Below are positions 23,701 through 31,911 of a stretch of DNA of 64,000 nt, piece by piece. Every line of letters starts with the position of its first letter. Position 1 is the stretch's first letter. The stretch covers positions 15,748,001 through 15,812,000 of the forward strand of contig OU342631.1 of NCBI GenBank assembly GCA_910589415.1, given 5' to 3'. The DNA comes from Malachius bipustulatus. Its lineage: Eukaryota > Arthropoda > Insecta > Coleoptera > Melyridae. The position numbers and the translations under genes are program-made. Below the pieces are notes generated by a model. The model worked only from the letters and a program-made list of their open reading frames with translations, had not been told where the DNA came from and ran no database searches.

Positions 23701-24510
23701 TAGTTAGTGACGTTTTAACAACATATAAGTTTTCGTACCTTAATATATTGTTTTTTGAGAAACACTATGTCTAGAGTAAAAAAAACCCTGATTCCTTGAA
23801 AACTCCCATCTAAGTTAATATGCAGCAACAATTTTCAGTGGACGGCGTAGACAACGTGTGCAAAATTTAGCGCATTTTCCTCAAACAATTTTTCATAAAA
23901 TAGGAGCTTTTTGTTATGCAGAACGATGTTTCTTTATTAATTATTATCAGAGAAAAACGCCCTCTTCAATGAAAGATGTTTTGAAGAATCTGGTACATTT
24001 CATATTCATTAGTTTGACGTTATTAAACAAAAAAATTTTCACTTAAAAAAAGAAGAAAACCAAATAATCCGATCAGAAAGGTATTTCGAATCTGCCATAG
24101 AAAGATTAATTAAAATTATTTGGGGAAAGATTGTGTTAAAAATGATAAAAATTGTAATCTTTCTTATTTTTTATTATTAGAGATAAGTATCAGTTTAACC
24201 GACTTTTTTTTAGAGGAAGAACACTTACGTGTTTATTGATCACATTCGAACCGTAAATCTACAGATAGAAGGTAAAGAGCACAATGAAGCATATTTCGTA
24301 CTGACGGATTATCCTGCACAGAAATCGCGAATTATAAGAACTCCCGATATTGAATCCAAGCAAAAATGGATCAAAAGTATAGAGCAGCTGTTGTGGATGC
24401 AAGTAAAAGCAGCCAAAGGTAATATTATTTAAGCATTTTATATTGAACGAGTTTCATGTATGTAAATCTTTTTAGATAAAGTAAAAGAAGAATGCCAAGT
24501 TACATCGTAA
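5699..24510 (+). CDS. RhoGEF paralogue C with one DH and three tandem PH domains
   Basis: Thirteen exons: 5699-6069, 6324-6390, 6445-6603, 10311-10397, 10464-10790, 11601-11802, 11891-11965, 15173-15333, 15549-15765, 23047-23109, 23165-23307, 24214-24418, 24476-24510. Sum 2112 nt, 703 residues. Residues 1-124 are acidic and disordered. The DH domain is about 124-285: IINELLETEKSYIISL opens it and HHPIRRLAGYILLLKRL is the third conserved region. PH1 is about 285-400, PH2 about 432-550 (GKLLLEGGFRLHG ... VCLYEQAIIFG ... TQWVGMITKLL) and PH3 about 577-688 (KGDLILYSNNLEL ... VFLYSNILILS ... QKWIKSIEQLL). Each PH is split by one phase-0 intron and bounded by phase-1 introns, so the PH units are symmetric modules. 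Introns 3, 7 and 9 carry large transposons. Function as a GEF is inferred from family; that all three PH units are in one transcript needs RNA evidence. Confidence 0.78.
7369..7484. repeat. Tandem ~58-bp repeat, two copies
   Basis: Two adjacent, roughly 58-bp units starting CTGCACGGCTGT (7369 and 7428), each running through CCAAATCAA, TTGTCAGCT and GCTA(G/A)CCAAAT. A more diverged partial unit may lie just upstream near 7297-7330. Located in intron 3 of gene C; satellite-like. The remainder of 6604-8167 shows no gene. Confidence 0.7.
7567..7602. repeat. 9-bp tandem repeat, four copies
   Basis: Four successive 9-mers: GATGTTCAC, GATGTTCAC, GATGTTTAC, GATGTTTGG. A short minisatellite in intron 3 of gene C. 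Confidence 0.85.
8168..10264. mobile_element. Foldback-type transposon with ~500-bp terminal inverted repeats
   Basis: A 2.1-kb element in intron 3 of gene C. The terminal inverted repeats are 8168-8670 and 9769-10264, nearly identical over about 500 bp, beginning TAGTCCAGTC and ending GACTGGACTA. The 4-bp direct repeat TATC flanks it (8164-8167 and 10265-10268), a likely target-site duplication. The unique centre (8671-9768) holds an ORF for the C-terminal part of a PIN/FEN1-like nuclease. No transposase is visible, so the element is probably non-autonomous. I could not place it in a superfamily; a 4-bp TATC duplication fits no common one by itself. Confidence 0.85.
8678..9517 (+). pseudogene. 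C-terminal PIN/FEN1-like nuclease ORF with Cys-rich tail (foldback cargo)
   Basis: A 280-codon open stretch without an ATG at its left edge (it opens with TTG; the first ATG comes at the codons for MLKPGRG), so it is an N-terminally truncated gene. It starts at a D-x-D strand (LDVDLAVLLIA), followed by FLHSFTGCDTTSA. The DxD...GCD spacing is that of PIN/FEN1-like nucleases. Near the C-terminus is a Cys cluster (CRCTKDCVIGKCGCRK, then CSAACLHCQGKC), like the zinc-rich tail seen in many metazoan transposon-associated proteins of this type, and then an acidic low-complexity end. A decayed relative lies at 45250-46990. A 13-bp tandem duplication (GTAGACCTTGCTG) marks the junction with the left repeat. 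Whether the ORF is translated is unknown. Confidence 0.65.
10968..11125 (-). repeat. Possible tRNA-derived SINE fragment
   Basis: Read on the minus strand, this stretch has a GTTCAACTCCCAG segment resembling a tRNA B box, an upstream CGATGACGCTGCCACCG segment, then a non-tRNA body ending in an A/G-rich run (AAGATAGAAGAAGAAG). It lies in intron 5 of gene C. No intact cloverleaf was found, so it is not a functional tRNA. The call rests on box-like motifs only. Confidence 0.35.
12268..13342. repeat. Large inverted repeat, ~1.1 kb
   Basis: The ends are inverted copies: AGAAACGAC...GGTGGAGTATAACTCACTCCGAATTTTGGG on the left, and its imperfect complement around 13285-13342. A second matched block (AAAAAAATTTGCGGA) lies further in. 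No ORF. Old MITE or foldback element in intron 7 of gene C; ends are approximate and no target duplication was found. Confidence 0.55.
14085..15085. mobile_element. TA-flanked palindromic MITE (CAGGGTGCACC ends)
   Basis: A 1.0-kb element whose arms (about 14085-14500 and 14690-15085) are inverted copies. It begins CAGGGTGCACCATGTATCC and ends with the complement. It is flanked by TA on both sides (14083-14084, 15086-15087), as in Tc1/mariner elements. No coding capacity. In intron 7 of gene C. Its RNA would fold into a long hairpin. Confidence 0.85.
15884..16630. mobile_element. pogo/Tigger-like MITE
   Basis: A 747-bp element starting CAGTCAGACCTC and ending GAGGTCTGACTG, flanked by TA (15882-15883, 16631-16632). 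The terminal CAGT...AGACCTC sequence and the TA target are typical of pogo/Tigger elements. The inner arms repeat AACGGCAAAACCGCGAACGG-like blocks. No transposase. In intron 9 of gene C. Confidence 0.75.
16958..17113 (-). pseudogene. Mariner transposase fragment in the retroelement leader
   Basis: On the minus strand the leader translates to GYLDDLPLNERGNVVFQ, a stop, then DGAPQHNTRIVAE. The DGAP-x-H block is the second-Asp region of mariner transposases, with one nonsense change (Q to stop) just before it. It is a different transposase from the one of the surrounding element, which has HDGAPAHFSQVA. It lies inside the target duplications, so it was part of the inserted cDNA. Confidence 0.75.
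17139..20609 (+). CDS. Retrotransposon polyprotein: OTU protease, C2H2, reverse transcriptase, CCHC, PD-(D/E)XK endonuclease
   Basis: A 1156-residue uninterrupted ORF from an ATG. Residues 1-142 are an OTU cysteine-protease domain: D18-G-N-C21 and H138 (GHF) form the expected triad. Residues 168-189 are a C2H2 finger (C168, C171, H184, H189). The reverse transcriptase spans about 430-720: VDADNAF with D573 is motif A, EGVTQGDPLS follows, and Y659-A-D-D662 is the catalytic motif. C953, C956, H964 and C968 form a CCHC knuckle. A restriction-like endonuclease follows, with RRHNEIRD, LKADLGCRG (D1017) and ALFDIRVVD (D1033/D1038). Order and C-terminal CCHC-REL endonuclease match the R2/NeSL superclade; the N-terminal OTU is an accessory deubiquitinase-like protease. 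Every catalytic residue I can check is present, so the protein may be active. Confidence 0.93.
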   Translation: MSLSNGINVFMKHKIKADGNCMFRAVSLHLHGHQEDHLVLRKLAVNYLYKNWPMFENFLLTPKDEYLESMSRNGEFSTSIECLALTEILSVNIEIYHVQTPNTKKILTFDTKPIILSRSPHHKETIHLLLSGEFDNGHFELLSPATHHQINLKSFIKSTENHHQRFACQDCELDFKSEKGLKIHCSRKHHDKTNYSNDITETEIDQSKNAQQLLDIAYKVDNYVSDLSKKKNWSDWRSRWEKIVELHRKQYDLPSGRIGDEFVQMLANEIQFLTDGKEISERLICFIALILQREKMVKRGKDIRILIERRLSNWKDEKFDDLVTEAIRCDKRLNMKRTKNIEDMLKHDKITFNRLVQQGKIRDASRFLKKKESGKLLNCNDVIDETGLTVFDALQEKHPPSIIPDRNLMKLPNDIDQLPPLQRTEITCEHVEIIARKLHGSGGPGGSNSLQWNDFLLRHGKTSATLRCSVASLAMRLNESNVLWTDIRALMANRLIVIDKCPGIRPIGIGECLRRIIAKCLILATGEDVTETCGVDQICGGLKAGIEGAIHFTEKLFKENCHSGSGWGLLLVDADNAFNRINRVLALWQARILWPRSAMFIFNTYRDEAELVISGSKKRLYSKEGVTQGDPLSMLLYGLATLPLIRILKECSEATQVWYADDSSCQGHLNDVKLWWESLQLNGPSYGYFPKPQKTFLIVHPDDFQIAKEHFKDSKIQIVDGKELLGGYIGTQDGRKKFIENKVDHWTESVKNLAEVADIFPQAAHTVATKSLQAEWTFLQRVLYENENLFQPLRNAIRTLLFPSILGGEVNEDECKILHVPIRQGGIGMSDPVLNATITYETSVAGTKTLLESMSNYNPFDKNTHDATLRSALKIGQETKKISNEMIISNAVKKFSPSRQRTILRATDKKMKTGVWLSCPPIKRSNCDLSPCEFRDGLAIRYGRVPINMPTTCDGCGQNFSIDHALNCRLGGLIIRRHNEIRDALGDLMEIAWGNCIREPMIEDNGKKNDEPALKADLGCRGVWEPQVEALFDIRVVDTDAPSYSSLSPECIINRAESEKKKKYTLASQRRHASFTPLVTSVDGFLGNEFQTLFRRIAEQLVEKWHIPYSIIMNWLRVKIGCATIRASSMCIRRSRKRWRSIRDFSDGAGIPIFSY
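20732..20737 (+). terminator. Poly(A) signal of the retrotransposon
   Basis: AATAAA about 16 nt before the start of the A tract at 20754. The spacing fits normal mRNA cleavage, so the template RNA was probably polyadenylated by the host machinery. Confidence 0.8.
20846..20994. mobile_element. TTA-flanked MITE (Harbinger-like)
   Basis: A 149-bp near-perfect palindrome with ends CGCCCGTATTC/GAATACGGGCA, flanked by TTA (20843-20845, 20995-20997). The right arm of the mariner host shows a single TTA at this place. A 3-bp TWA duplication is typical of PIF/Harbinger elements. Confidence 0.85.
21367..22403 (-). pseudogene. Tc1/mariner-type transposase, frameshifted
   Basis: Coding pieces in different minus-strand frames. 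The N-terminal DNA-binding part (GNGLEASRRYAEMYPQ ... RLREYGSFDKRTQDCGR) is followed by the catalytic core (FTDECSFSGDKF carries the first Asp). After a stop/frameshift come HDGAPAHFSQVARQQ and WPARSPDLNPIDFSTWGH, containing the later catalytic positions, and a third frame holds the C-terminal piece. At least two frame breaks mean it is dead. The start region overlaps the right terminal repeat, so the true start may be upstream or spliced. Confidence 0.85.
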
Positions 24511-24515
24511 TGGAA

Positions 24516-24521
24516 AATAAA
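24516..24521 (+). terminator. Poly(A) signal of gene C
   Basis: AATAAA six bases after the gene C stop codon (24508-24510). Supports the last exon as terminal, though it is unusually close to the stop. Confidence 0.5.
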
Positions 24522-27362
24522 AGACAAAATGGAAGGAAGTTTCTCTTATTTATAATATGAGAAATTTATAAATATAATTTTGGTTTATTAACTTTGCAAG
24601 CGCCTTTCTTAATTAGCGACTTAATGACCTCACTTAATTTTCCATCCTAGTTTAAACTTTTTATTTCACTTACCTACACATACGTTTCATTCTGGGCTTT
24701 AAAAGTTCTAGAGGCTCTAAAAAGTTCTAGAAAGTCCTTATCGTATGCCTTTTTTCAGTAACTCTACCGACCGATCTCAAAAGTACCCTACGATTGGTTT
24801 TGGGCAAATCTAACCTGACTGTTAAAGCTGTCATTGCATGAGCTAATATTATTATTATATAACTTCTGTTCCAACTTAATAAAATGCTATAAGAAACTCC
24901 CATTCCCCCCTCCTACATTCCATATTAAGTATAGTAGACATTCTGAAGGTTGAATCAAGGTTCAAGCTTCCAGAACTTCCAAGCGTAAGATAATTTTCTG
25001 GACAATTGTAAAAATAAAAGCCTTCCATCGCATACCTTCGAATACTTTGAAACCTCTCTAGAACGTGGAGTGGCAGTTGCAATTCTGCACGTGCATCAGA
25101 ATGCCTGCATGCGCTCTCATGGTGAGATTATTTTAATAAAGAAAGAGAAAAATCGTGGCACTCTTATCCTCCTGTAATAAGTAATAGGTAAATAATCGTA
25201 AACCACTCAATATTTTTTAATTCGTTTCTCTTTAGTAACTCCCGTACCAAGAACGACATTGCTACTGTGAAAGTCCACCAAATCCAATAAAGTCGTATTT
25301 GCGGTTAAAGAGAGCCGTAAAAGCAGTGGTCTGCTATCACATTAGGAGGCCTATTTAACGAATGCAAGTACTGGCAGGACAACAATTTCGTTAATTCGAT
25401 TTTCCTGCAACCGGATATAAGCTGCAGTAATGTGAAGTAATTGGCTAATGGAATCCAAGTCGGTTCGCGAGAAGAGAAGAGGAGGACGTGCTTGGTTGAC
25501 GTCGAGCTGACTCAGGAACCTCGGACGGCATCTAAACCTAAACGTCTCACTTTCATTTACCCTCCAGCCAATCTACTTTTCGTGTCAATTGCACACGTCG
25601 CAGGTATTACGGGAGTATATTCTGTATCGGGTCTTGTGCTGATAAAACCTCTTAAATTTTTATATCCTTCTGACAAGCGATAACTTCAAATTATTTGCCT
25701 GTCATAAATGTGGTCTGTAAATATCCGCGACATTGTTACAAAATATCGATGGAAAATATATCGCTCCAAATGGAAAAGATCACCTAATACGTAAGTATAG
25801 AAAGAAACTTAATTCTAAAAGCTTCTTTTATATAAGAGGGACTATAACTGTCTTTGTTATGGTATAATAAGGTAAGTAAATATATTAACATAATGATTAA
25901 ACATCATGCACCTTTTCTTGTGTTCAATTATTGTTTCATGCAAAAAGATTTGTACGTTTTTAAGCTAAATGGTATTAAAGAAACAGAGCTTGAATATTGA
26001 TGTCGCAATTATTTTCCCATCTTTCCGACACCATTTAATCCCATAAATAATCCACGACGCTCAGAACTAATGGATCGAGAAATTTTCTAAAACTATTACC
26101 ATGTAAAGAAGTAAAATGCGTTTCGCTGTCAGAGAAACCAATCGAAACGTAATGGGGGGTGTAACGGCGAACATTGGCTTGCCAAATCCGATTAATATGT
26201 TGATTGAAACTAATGATTGTGTCTTCATTGTCAGTCTCTCTGCGCCGCTTTTTCTCCGGCGAGGGTCTAGCGATTCCATTATTCCGACGTGACTCCTAAA
26301 GCTCCAGCTTTGTGCACTCTTCAATAATGCCAGTTTAATTCGTGCCTTTTTGCCGATACATGCGGAAAAACTTCTAAATTATTTATAGAAGTACCTCGCG
26401 TGACGCCTCCGAAATAGGGGATTCGAGTTGTAATTATTTAGCACAAGCAGAAATTCTGCCTTGTCATTTTCGGAGTATACCGGGTGATACTGTCACGAAT
26501 ATTTCTTGGAAATTATTTACATTAACTATTTACGAACACTTTACGTAGTCCATTTGGTTATTGTAGAGTAGCTTTCCTTCAGGGTCACACAGGGAAACAA
26601 GATAAACTTATTCAGATGAATAACGATTTGTTTTTTTTTTATCATTAATCGCGAATCATTCCTTGAAACGAATGAATAATTTTGTAACCGAAGATGTTTT
26701 CATCCAAGTAGCAGCGACTGGTAGTCACTTTTCATGGAATCCTAGCCATGGTATAATAGTATTTACAGGGTGCAAAAGCATCACTGTTTACAATATTAAA
26801 AAATCTTTTATAAAAAATTATCTTGACAAAAACAAAAGGTACAGTATCTCAAGGAGTCACGCTCAGTAACTGACATCGCCATTAATTATTTGCTTGTTTA
26901 ATTTTAATGCATTTCCAACCACTTGAGGATTGGACGTAATCTCAAATAAGAAGTTTTCTTTTCAAGGATACCTGTTGGTACAGGGATGGATAAATTATAC
27001 TCAAAAACCTGGAAAGTCTCAAAAAAGGATTGCAAAAGGAAAATTTGTATTGAAAAAATCAGGAACACTCTTAAAAGAAAATAATTAATAATTTATTGTA
27101 AAGACATTGTCAATAACTTATCAGTGTAATGTATCTTACTATAGCACATATCACTTCTTCCATTTTTTTTTTTTTTTGGCTTCTACTTAGGAAACACTCT
27201 AGAGGCGTCATTGTTCGTCGCAGAAAGTTGAATTTTACTCGATTGAAGAGGCGCACGACGGTTTCACGATGCCAATTGAAAATGAGCGGGATCCGTTACC
27301 AGGAAGTATCTTTTTGGGGGTTTTCGGGATTTTTCGGGAAAACATTCTAGGAAACACTCTAA
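24522..27362. other. Gene-poor intergenic region
   Basis: No coding pattern I trust. The part around 25300-26450 is less AT-rich and not repetitive, so it may hold regulatory DNA; that is inference from composition only. Open frames here lack homology or splice logic. Confidence 0.35.
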
Positions 27363-27598
27363 TGTCCGGTTGCACGAACGTAACTAAAAATTTGTCAGAT
27401 AATCACTGATTTTAAGATGTCCTGTATTTGCAAAGTTTTGTTCTGATATTGCTGGAAGTGAATTCAACTCCCTTGAGAAGACTTAATTACAGATATAAAA
27501 TGAAAGATCATTGAAAACATTCACCACATTTTCAAAATTTGCAATTTAAAATCTGACATTATCTGAAATATTTTTAATCACGTTCGCACAACCGGTCC
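27363..27598. mobile_element. TAA-flanked MITE, copy 1
   Basis: 236 bp with ends TGTCCGGTTGCACGAACG and CGTTCGCACAACCGGTCC, flanked by TAA (27360-27362, 27599-27601). A second copy of the same element lies at 52195-52431 with the same flank type. The 3-bp TAA target suggests a PIF/Harbinger-type family. Confidence 0.85.
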
Positions 27599-30501
27599 TA
27601 AGTGTCTGAAAGTTGCACTAATCGAGTTGAAATTTGGCAAGGACCCGGCTCCAAATACGAGTTATTGAAAATGTACCGGATCTGAGAATTCTAAGGCCCC
27701 CGTCCAGGGCCATACTTTTTTTTGCAACGTCCCACCTATAGGATTTTTTCTCGGTAACGGTACATCCCGGCGAGATTCTGTTTGCAAAGTTAGGTACTTG
27801 TCCCAAAACGGTCTTTACAAAGTTGGTACGTCTACACGTAGAGATCTATACGTACAACCATACGTACAAACTTTGCAAAGACAGTTTTTTTGAAGAAAAA
27901 AAATACGGTAAAAAAAATTGGTGCCCACCTTTAATTTTTGGCATAATTTCAAATTTTTTTCCAACTTTTTTTACCGATTGAAAAAATAACGAAACAGTGT
28001 GGTAGAGACGTTTATTACCTATAAATAAAGTATGTAGATATCGTTTGTTACCTTGAACGTTGGCAAAACTGACTTAATCAAAAAATACTTCTGCAGGTAA
28101 GGTCAGGTCAGGTCAGTGGGCAGATTAGACCTTAAATTATAATCAAAAGGACATGTTTTTATTAAACAGGCGAATAAATAAATAAAAACTTCTCCTAAGT
28201 TTTTTTCGCGTCCCCTATTTGTATCTTCCTGTATTTTCTACATCGTGAAATTTTTTTCAAGTTATTTTTTTCTTCAACGTATAATTTGAAGTCTTGGCTT
28301 AAATTCATCTCGCATATGTTGGCACTTTTATCGAAAAATAAAAAAAATTGATGGTAAAAGGAATTGAGTACTAATGATTCTTCCAAAAAGGATAAATACT
28401 GGGGAAATAATCAAAAAGTTAAGCGGTTTGAATTCCGTATAAGTTTAAGAACAGTCTAAATTGCATCGTTTCTTCTGCTAGAGCGTTAATTTTTCAAATA
28501 AGAGATTTCCTAGATACCACTACAACTTGACCTCCAATAAATTATCTTCTAAAAGCTCTTCAGTTTCACAGTTAACTTTTTTTGTCAACCTCAAAAATGT
28601 TGTCTACAAAAAACATTTTTATTGAAAGAAAACGTACTGGAAGATTAAAATTTGAGCTGTATTCTGCAATAATAAGCTCCTTTCAAAGTTACTTCGGCAC
28701 AGTTTGCAACTAGCGCATAAAGACCTCCCTTGAAGAACGAATCATTTCGTCATAGAACATTTTATGTTTTACATCTCATTCATATGACATCTCGTATTAT
28801 ATACGTACCTAGAAGTGTCATTTCCAAAGCAGCGGGACAATATCGAATAACTTCAGCAGGTGAAGGATGTCAATAGATCAGAACGTGAAATTGAGGAATC
28901 CTATATACGTTCTGGAACTATAAAGAGAGCCGAAGCAATAAGGAACTCTTAGATGTCCGACTTTCTATTTATATGCAGATCGGGAGCATTCTGATTCAGG
29001 ACCACTCAAGACATCTCCAAGTAAGACTGCAAGATTTATTAATTTGCATATTCGTCCGTCGAGTACCAACTTGTCTGAAGTCTAGTGCTGGTGCTGGAGA
29101 GACACTAGTTAAATTATTCATAACATTGTCACCCTGTAGTATATCTGATCTTATAATATAACTATCCGTTTCAATAATCGTGCCCTAGTTCAAAGCAACC
29201 GATAAATGAATTAACTTGATATTCCTCTCCTGATAGTGGCATTGAAACTAAAACTATTCTAGTCATATCTCCTTTATTACTATTGGAAAATTATGCCCAA
29301 GGAAGGTATAACTTAAATTTGTAATTTACTCTCCAACTTTATATTTAAGGGCCTAGCAACAAAAATTTTTATGACGAGTATTTCTCGTTGATATTTATAA
29401 GGATCTCCTGGGGCAATCAAAAATATATGGTGGGTTAATCCTTATTTTACGCTTACTGAAACTCTAGAAGCATGCAAGGTCGTATCTTCTTCTTCCTAAG
29501 ACATCTAATTTGTTGACAGGGGATTATAAGTGAATTTCTCTCCGCAGGACTGGCTGACATAAAAGTAGCATAAGGGTGTGGAGGTGAGACGTTTAACTCC
29601 TGACACGGCTATTGCATTATTTTTATTCGGCCCGGCTAAGCTCCTTCCAGCTATAAAACGACATGAGTTATTTATTACCAAACACACGTGACATAATGTA
29701 CAGCCCTAGGACTTCGAGGCTTCGTCGGACTTAACAGACGAGAAAACTTATTTACAGTCAATAAAAATATATATTACCGGAGGGGAAGGTGATGGTAAAA
29801 TTATTTCACACTTCCTGAGCTTATGCTCGATGTAGTTGAATATTTTGAGGTTTACTGGGATATAAAACTACAAATTATGTTTTTTATTTCTTTGTGATAA
29901 CACACGCGACATTTTTATTGCAAATTATAGTTACACAGGGCCATTTAGTTTTAATCGAGATTACTTCAGTGAGTATTCTCTTTCCAAATTCGTTATTTCA
30001 ATTAAGGACAGGAATAGACTGGTTGAATTTATAAAATCAGGACCATACTTTTGGATAGTTCATCGGAAGCAATTTATGATCGAATTCCGCTTCATAATAC
30101 TTAGATTTAAAAGATCAATGTTAGAGAAAGGTACTTAGCTTTCTTAAATTTGGCTAATACATTTTTATTTATCTCCGATGCATGACGAATAATATTAGGT
30201 ATGTATATCAAGAATACAACTAACAGCAAGAGTGCATTGTATACAAAGAATATTTCCTTCATAAAAAAGTAAGCAAAAATTTTTTAATAGATAGATTTTT
30301 TTAAATATGAAGCGAACGGAAGTCAGTTTATATATTTTTGAAAAATTGGAGAATAACTCTTTTTACAATCTTACATAAATTCTCCTTAAATATATTCTAT
30401 GAAAAACGAGTTTTACTCAATGACGTCTAAATAAAATTTTATTTAATTTTTTTTAGACGTCATTGCTTTTACTTTTGTTACGTTTATTAAAGAATAATAT
30501 A
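27599..30501. other. Gene-poor intergenic region
   Basis: No gene seen. Includes an imperfect palindrome around 27805-27885 (CTTTACAAAGTTGGTACG and CGTACAAACTTTGCAAAG arms) and a short AGGTCAGGTCAGGTCAG run near 28098. The rest is unique-looking noncoding DNA. Confidence 0.35.
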
Positions 30502-31638
30502 CAGGGTGAGTTATTAACGGCGAATTACCTCTTGAGACATTATGTGAAGGGCAATTCGTGCATCACAGAAAAAATAGTTTTTTTTTCTTGTGCAGGGTAT
30601 TTCATTAAGGTAGGTAAGCGGCCGTATCTCGGGTACTACTAACTGGGCATAGAGACTTGTGGTAAAAAATTTCACAATTAAAGTGGCCATGAGAAAATCC
30701 TGGAAATTATTTTCAAGTTCCGCATTTCGTCGCAAGGGGGCGCAAATGAATACTAAATATTTAAAATCTAAATTTATTTAAAAATTTCCTCATTCAGGTA
30801 TGCTTTTGGTAACATCATTAGAAAGCTTAGGCCATTCTGCATAATTTTGGTGTACGACTCATAGGCGTACCAATCTTGATAAGAGTGGGGGAAGCTGTTG
30901 AAAGTGAAATTAATAAAATTGCTGTAACTTTGAAACAGCTCATCCGATTCTGGTAAGGTTGAGCTTGTTTGTGAGAAAGGTGAGTGCTTTTAATTGTAGT
31001 ATTCATTAGTATGCGATAGTTCCTAATAAAATCGGCAGAGGGCGCGATTTGTAGTGGTAACAGTTTTTTTGTTTTATCCCAAAAAATTAAATCATACGGT
31101 ATAATTATATGACACCATAATCAGAAAGAAGATTCTATTTGCAAACGAAAATAAAAATAAAAAATTACCCGAGATACGGCCGCTTACCTATCTTAATGAA
31201 ACACCCTGTATATCAACCAAAATATGAAGAGGTAAAGTTGAGGACTCAACTTCAATAATATTGACAGTTTGTTTACTAATTAAAACAGAGACAACGGCCT
31301 CTTCTTTCAAATATCATGGACTTTATGTTTTCAAAGGCACCAAATGAATTTATATGAATGAAATTCACTTCAATTTTTTTTCAGTGGTGGAATATCATAA
31401 AACTGAAGTTAATTTGGGGTTTTTGAAAACAAAAAGTCCATGATATTTGAAAGAAGGTCGTTGCCTCTATTTTAATAAGCAAACAAACTGTCAATATTGA
31501 AGAAGTTGCGTTCTCAACTTTACCTCTTCATATCTCGATCAGTTTAAGTACAATTTTTTTTTTAACTAATTTCCTGTGTTGCACGAATTGACCACTATAA
31601 AGTCTCAAAAGAAAATTCGCTATTAATGACTCACCCTG
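30502..31638. mobile_element. TA-flanked inverted-repeat element with a nested relative
   Basis: Begins CAGGGTGAGTTATTAA and ends with the complement; flanked by TA (30500-30501, 31639-31640). A second inverted-repeat element is nested inside at 30593-31208 (CAGGGTATTTCATTAAG ... CTTAATGAAACACCCTG). A third inverted pair lies between 31212 and 31550 (arms with CATGATATTTGAAAGAAG). No ORF of note. It ends 270 bp upstream of the CEP78 start. Confidence 0.75.
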
Positions 31639-31911
31639 TATAATGTAGGTATTTCCGTATAAAAATAAATTAAATTAATTTTAAATAAAGTATAGAACAT
31701 TTAAACAAAACCAATTGTAGTGTATTAATTTATTTGTTGTAACGAGTCTTCAATCTAATGGAAGATAGCTATGATGTTAGTGCCAATGTCAAAAAATTTT
31801 GAGAAGTCAAACATTTATTTTGTGTTGCTTCGTTAATTAAAATCATTTATTCATGCTGCTGTTTGTTAAGTGAGTTTAAAAGTGTGTGATCTTTTGCAAA
31901 ATTTAGTAATA

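Noticed and set aside
25441..25683. 80-codon open frame in the gap after gene C
   Set aside because: No recognisable motifs, no ATG at its left edge, no splice context; likely chance.
28098..28119. GGTCAGGTCAGGTCA run as telomere-type (TCAGG) or nuclear-receptor repeats
   Set aside because: Only three units; too short to support either reading.
31870..31911. Upstream start for CEP78
   Set aside because: The codon at 31870 is GTG; the first ATG in frame is 31912.
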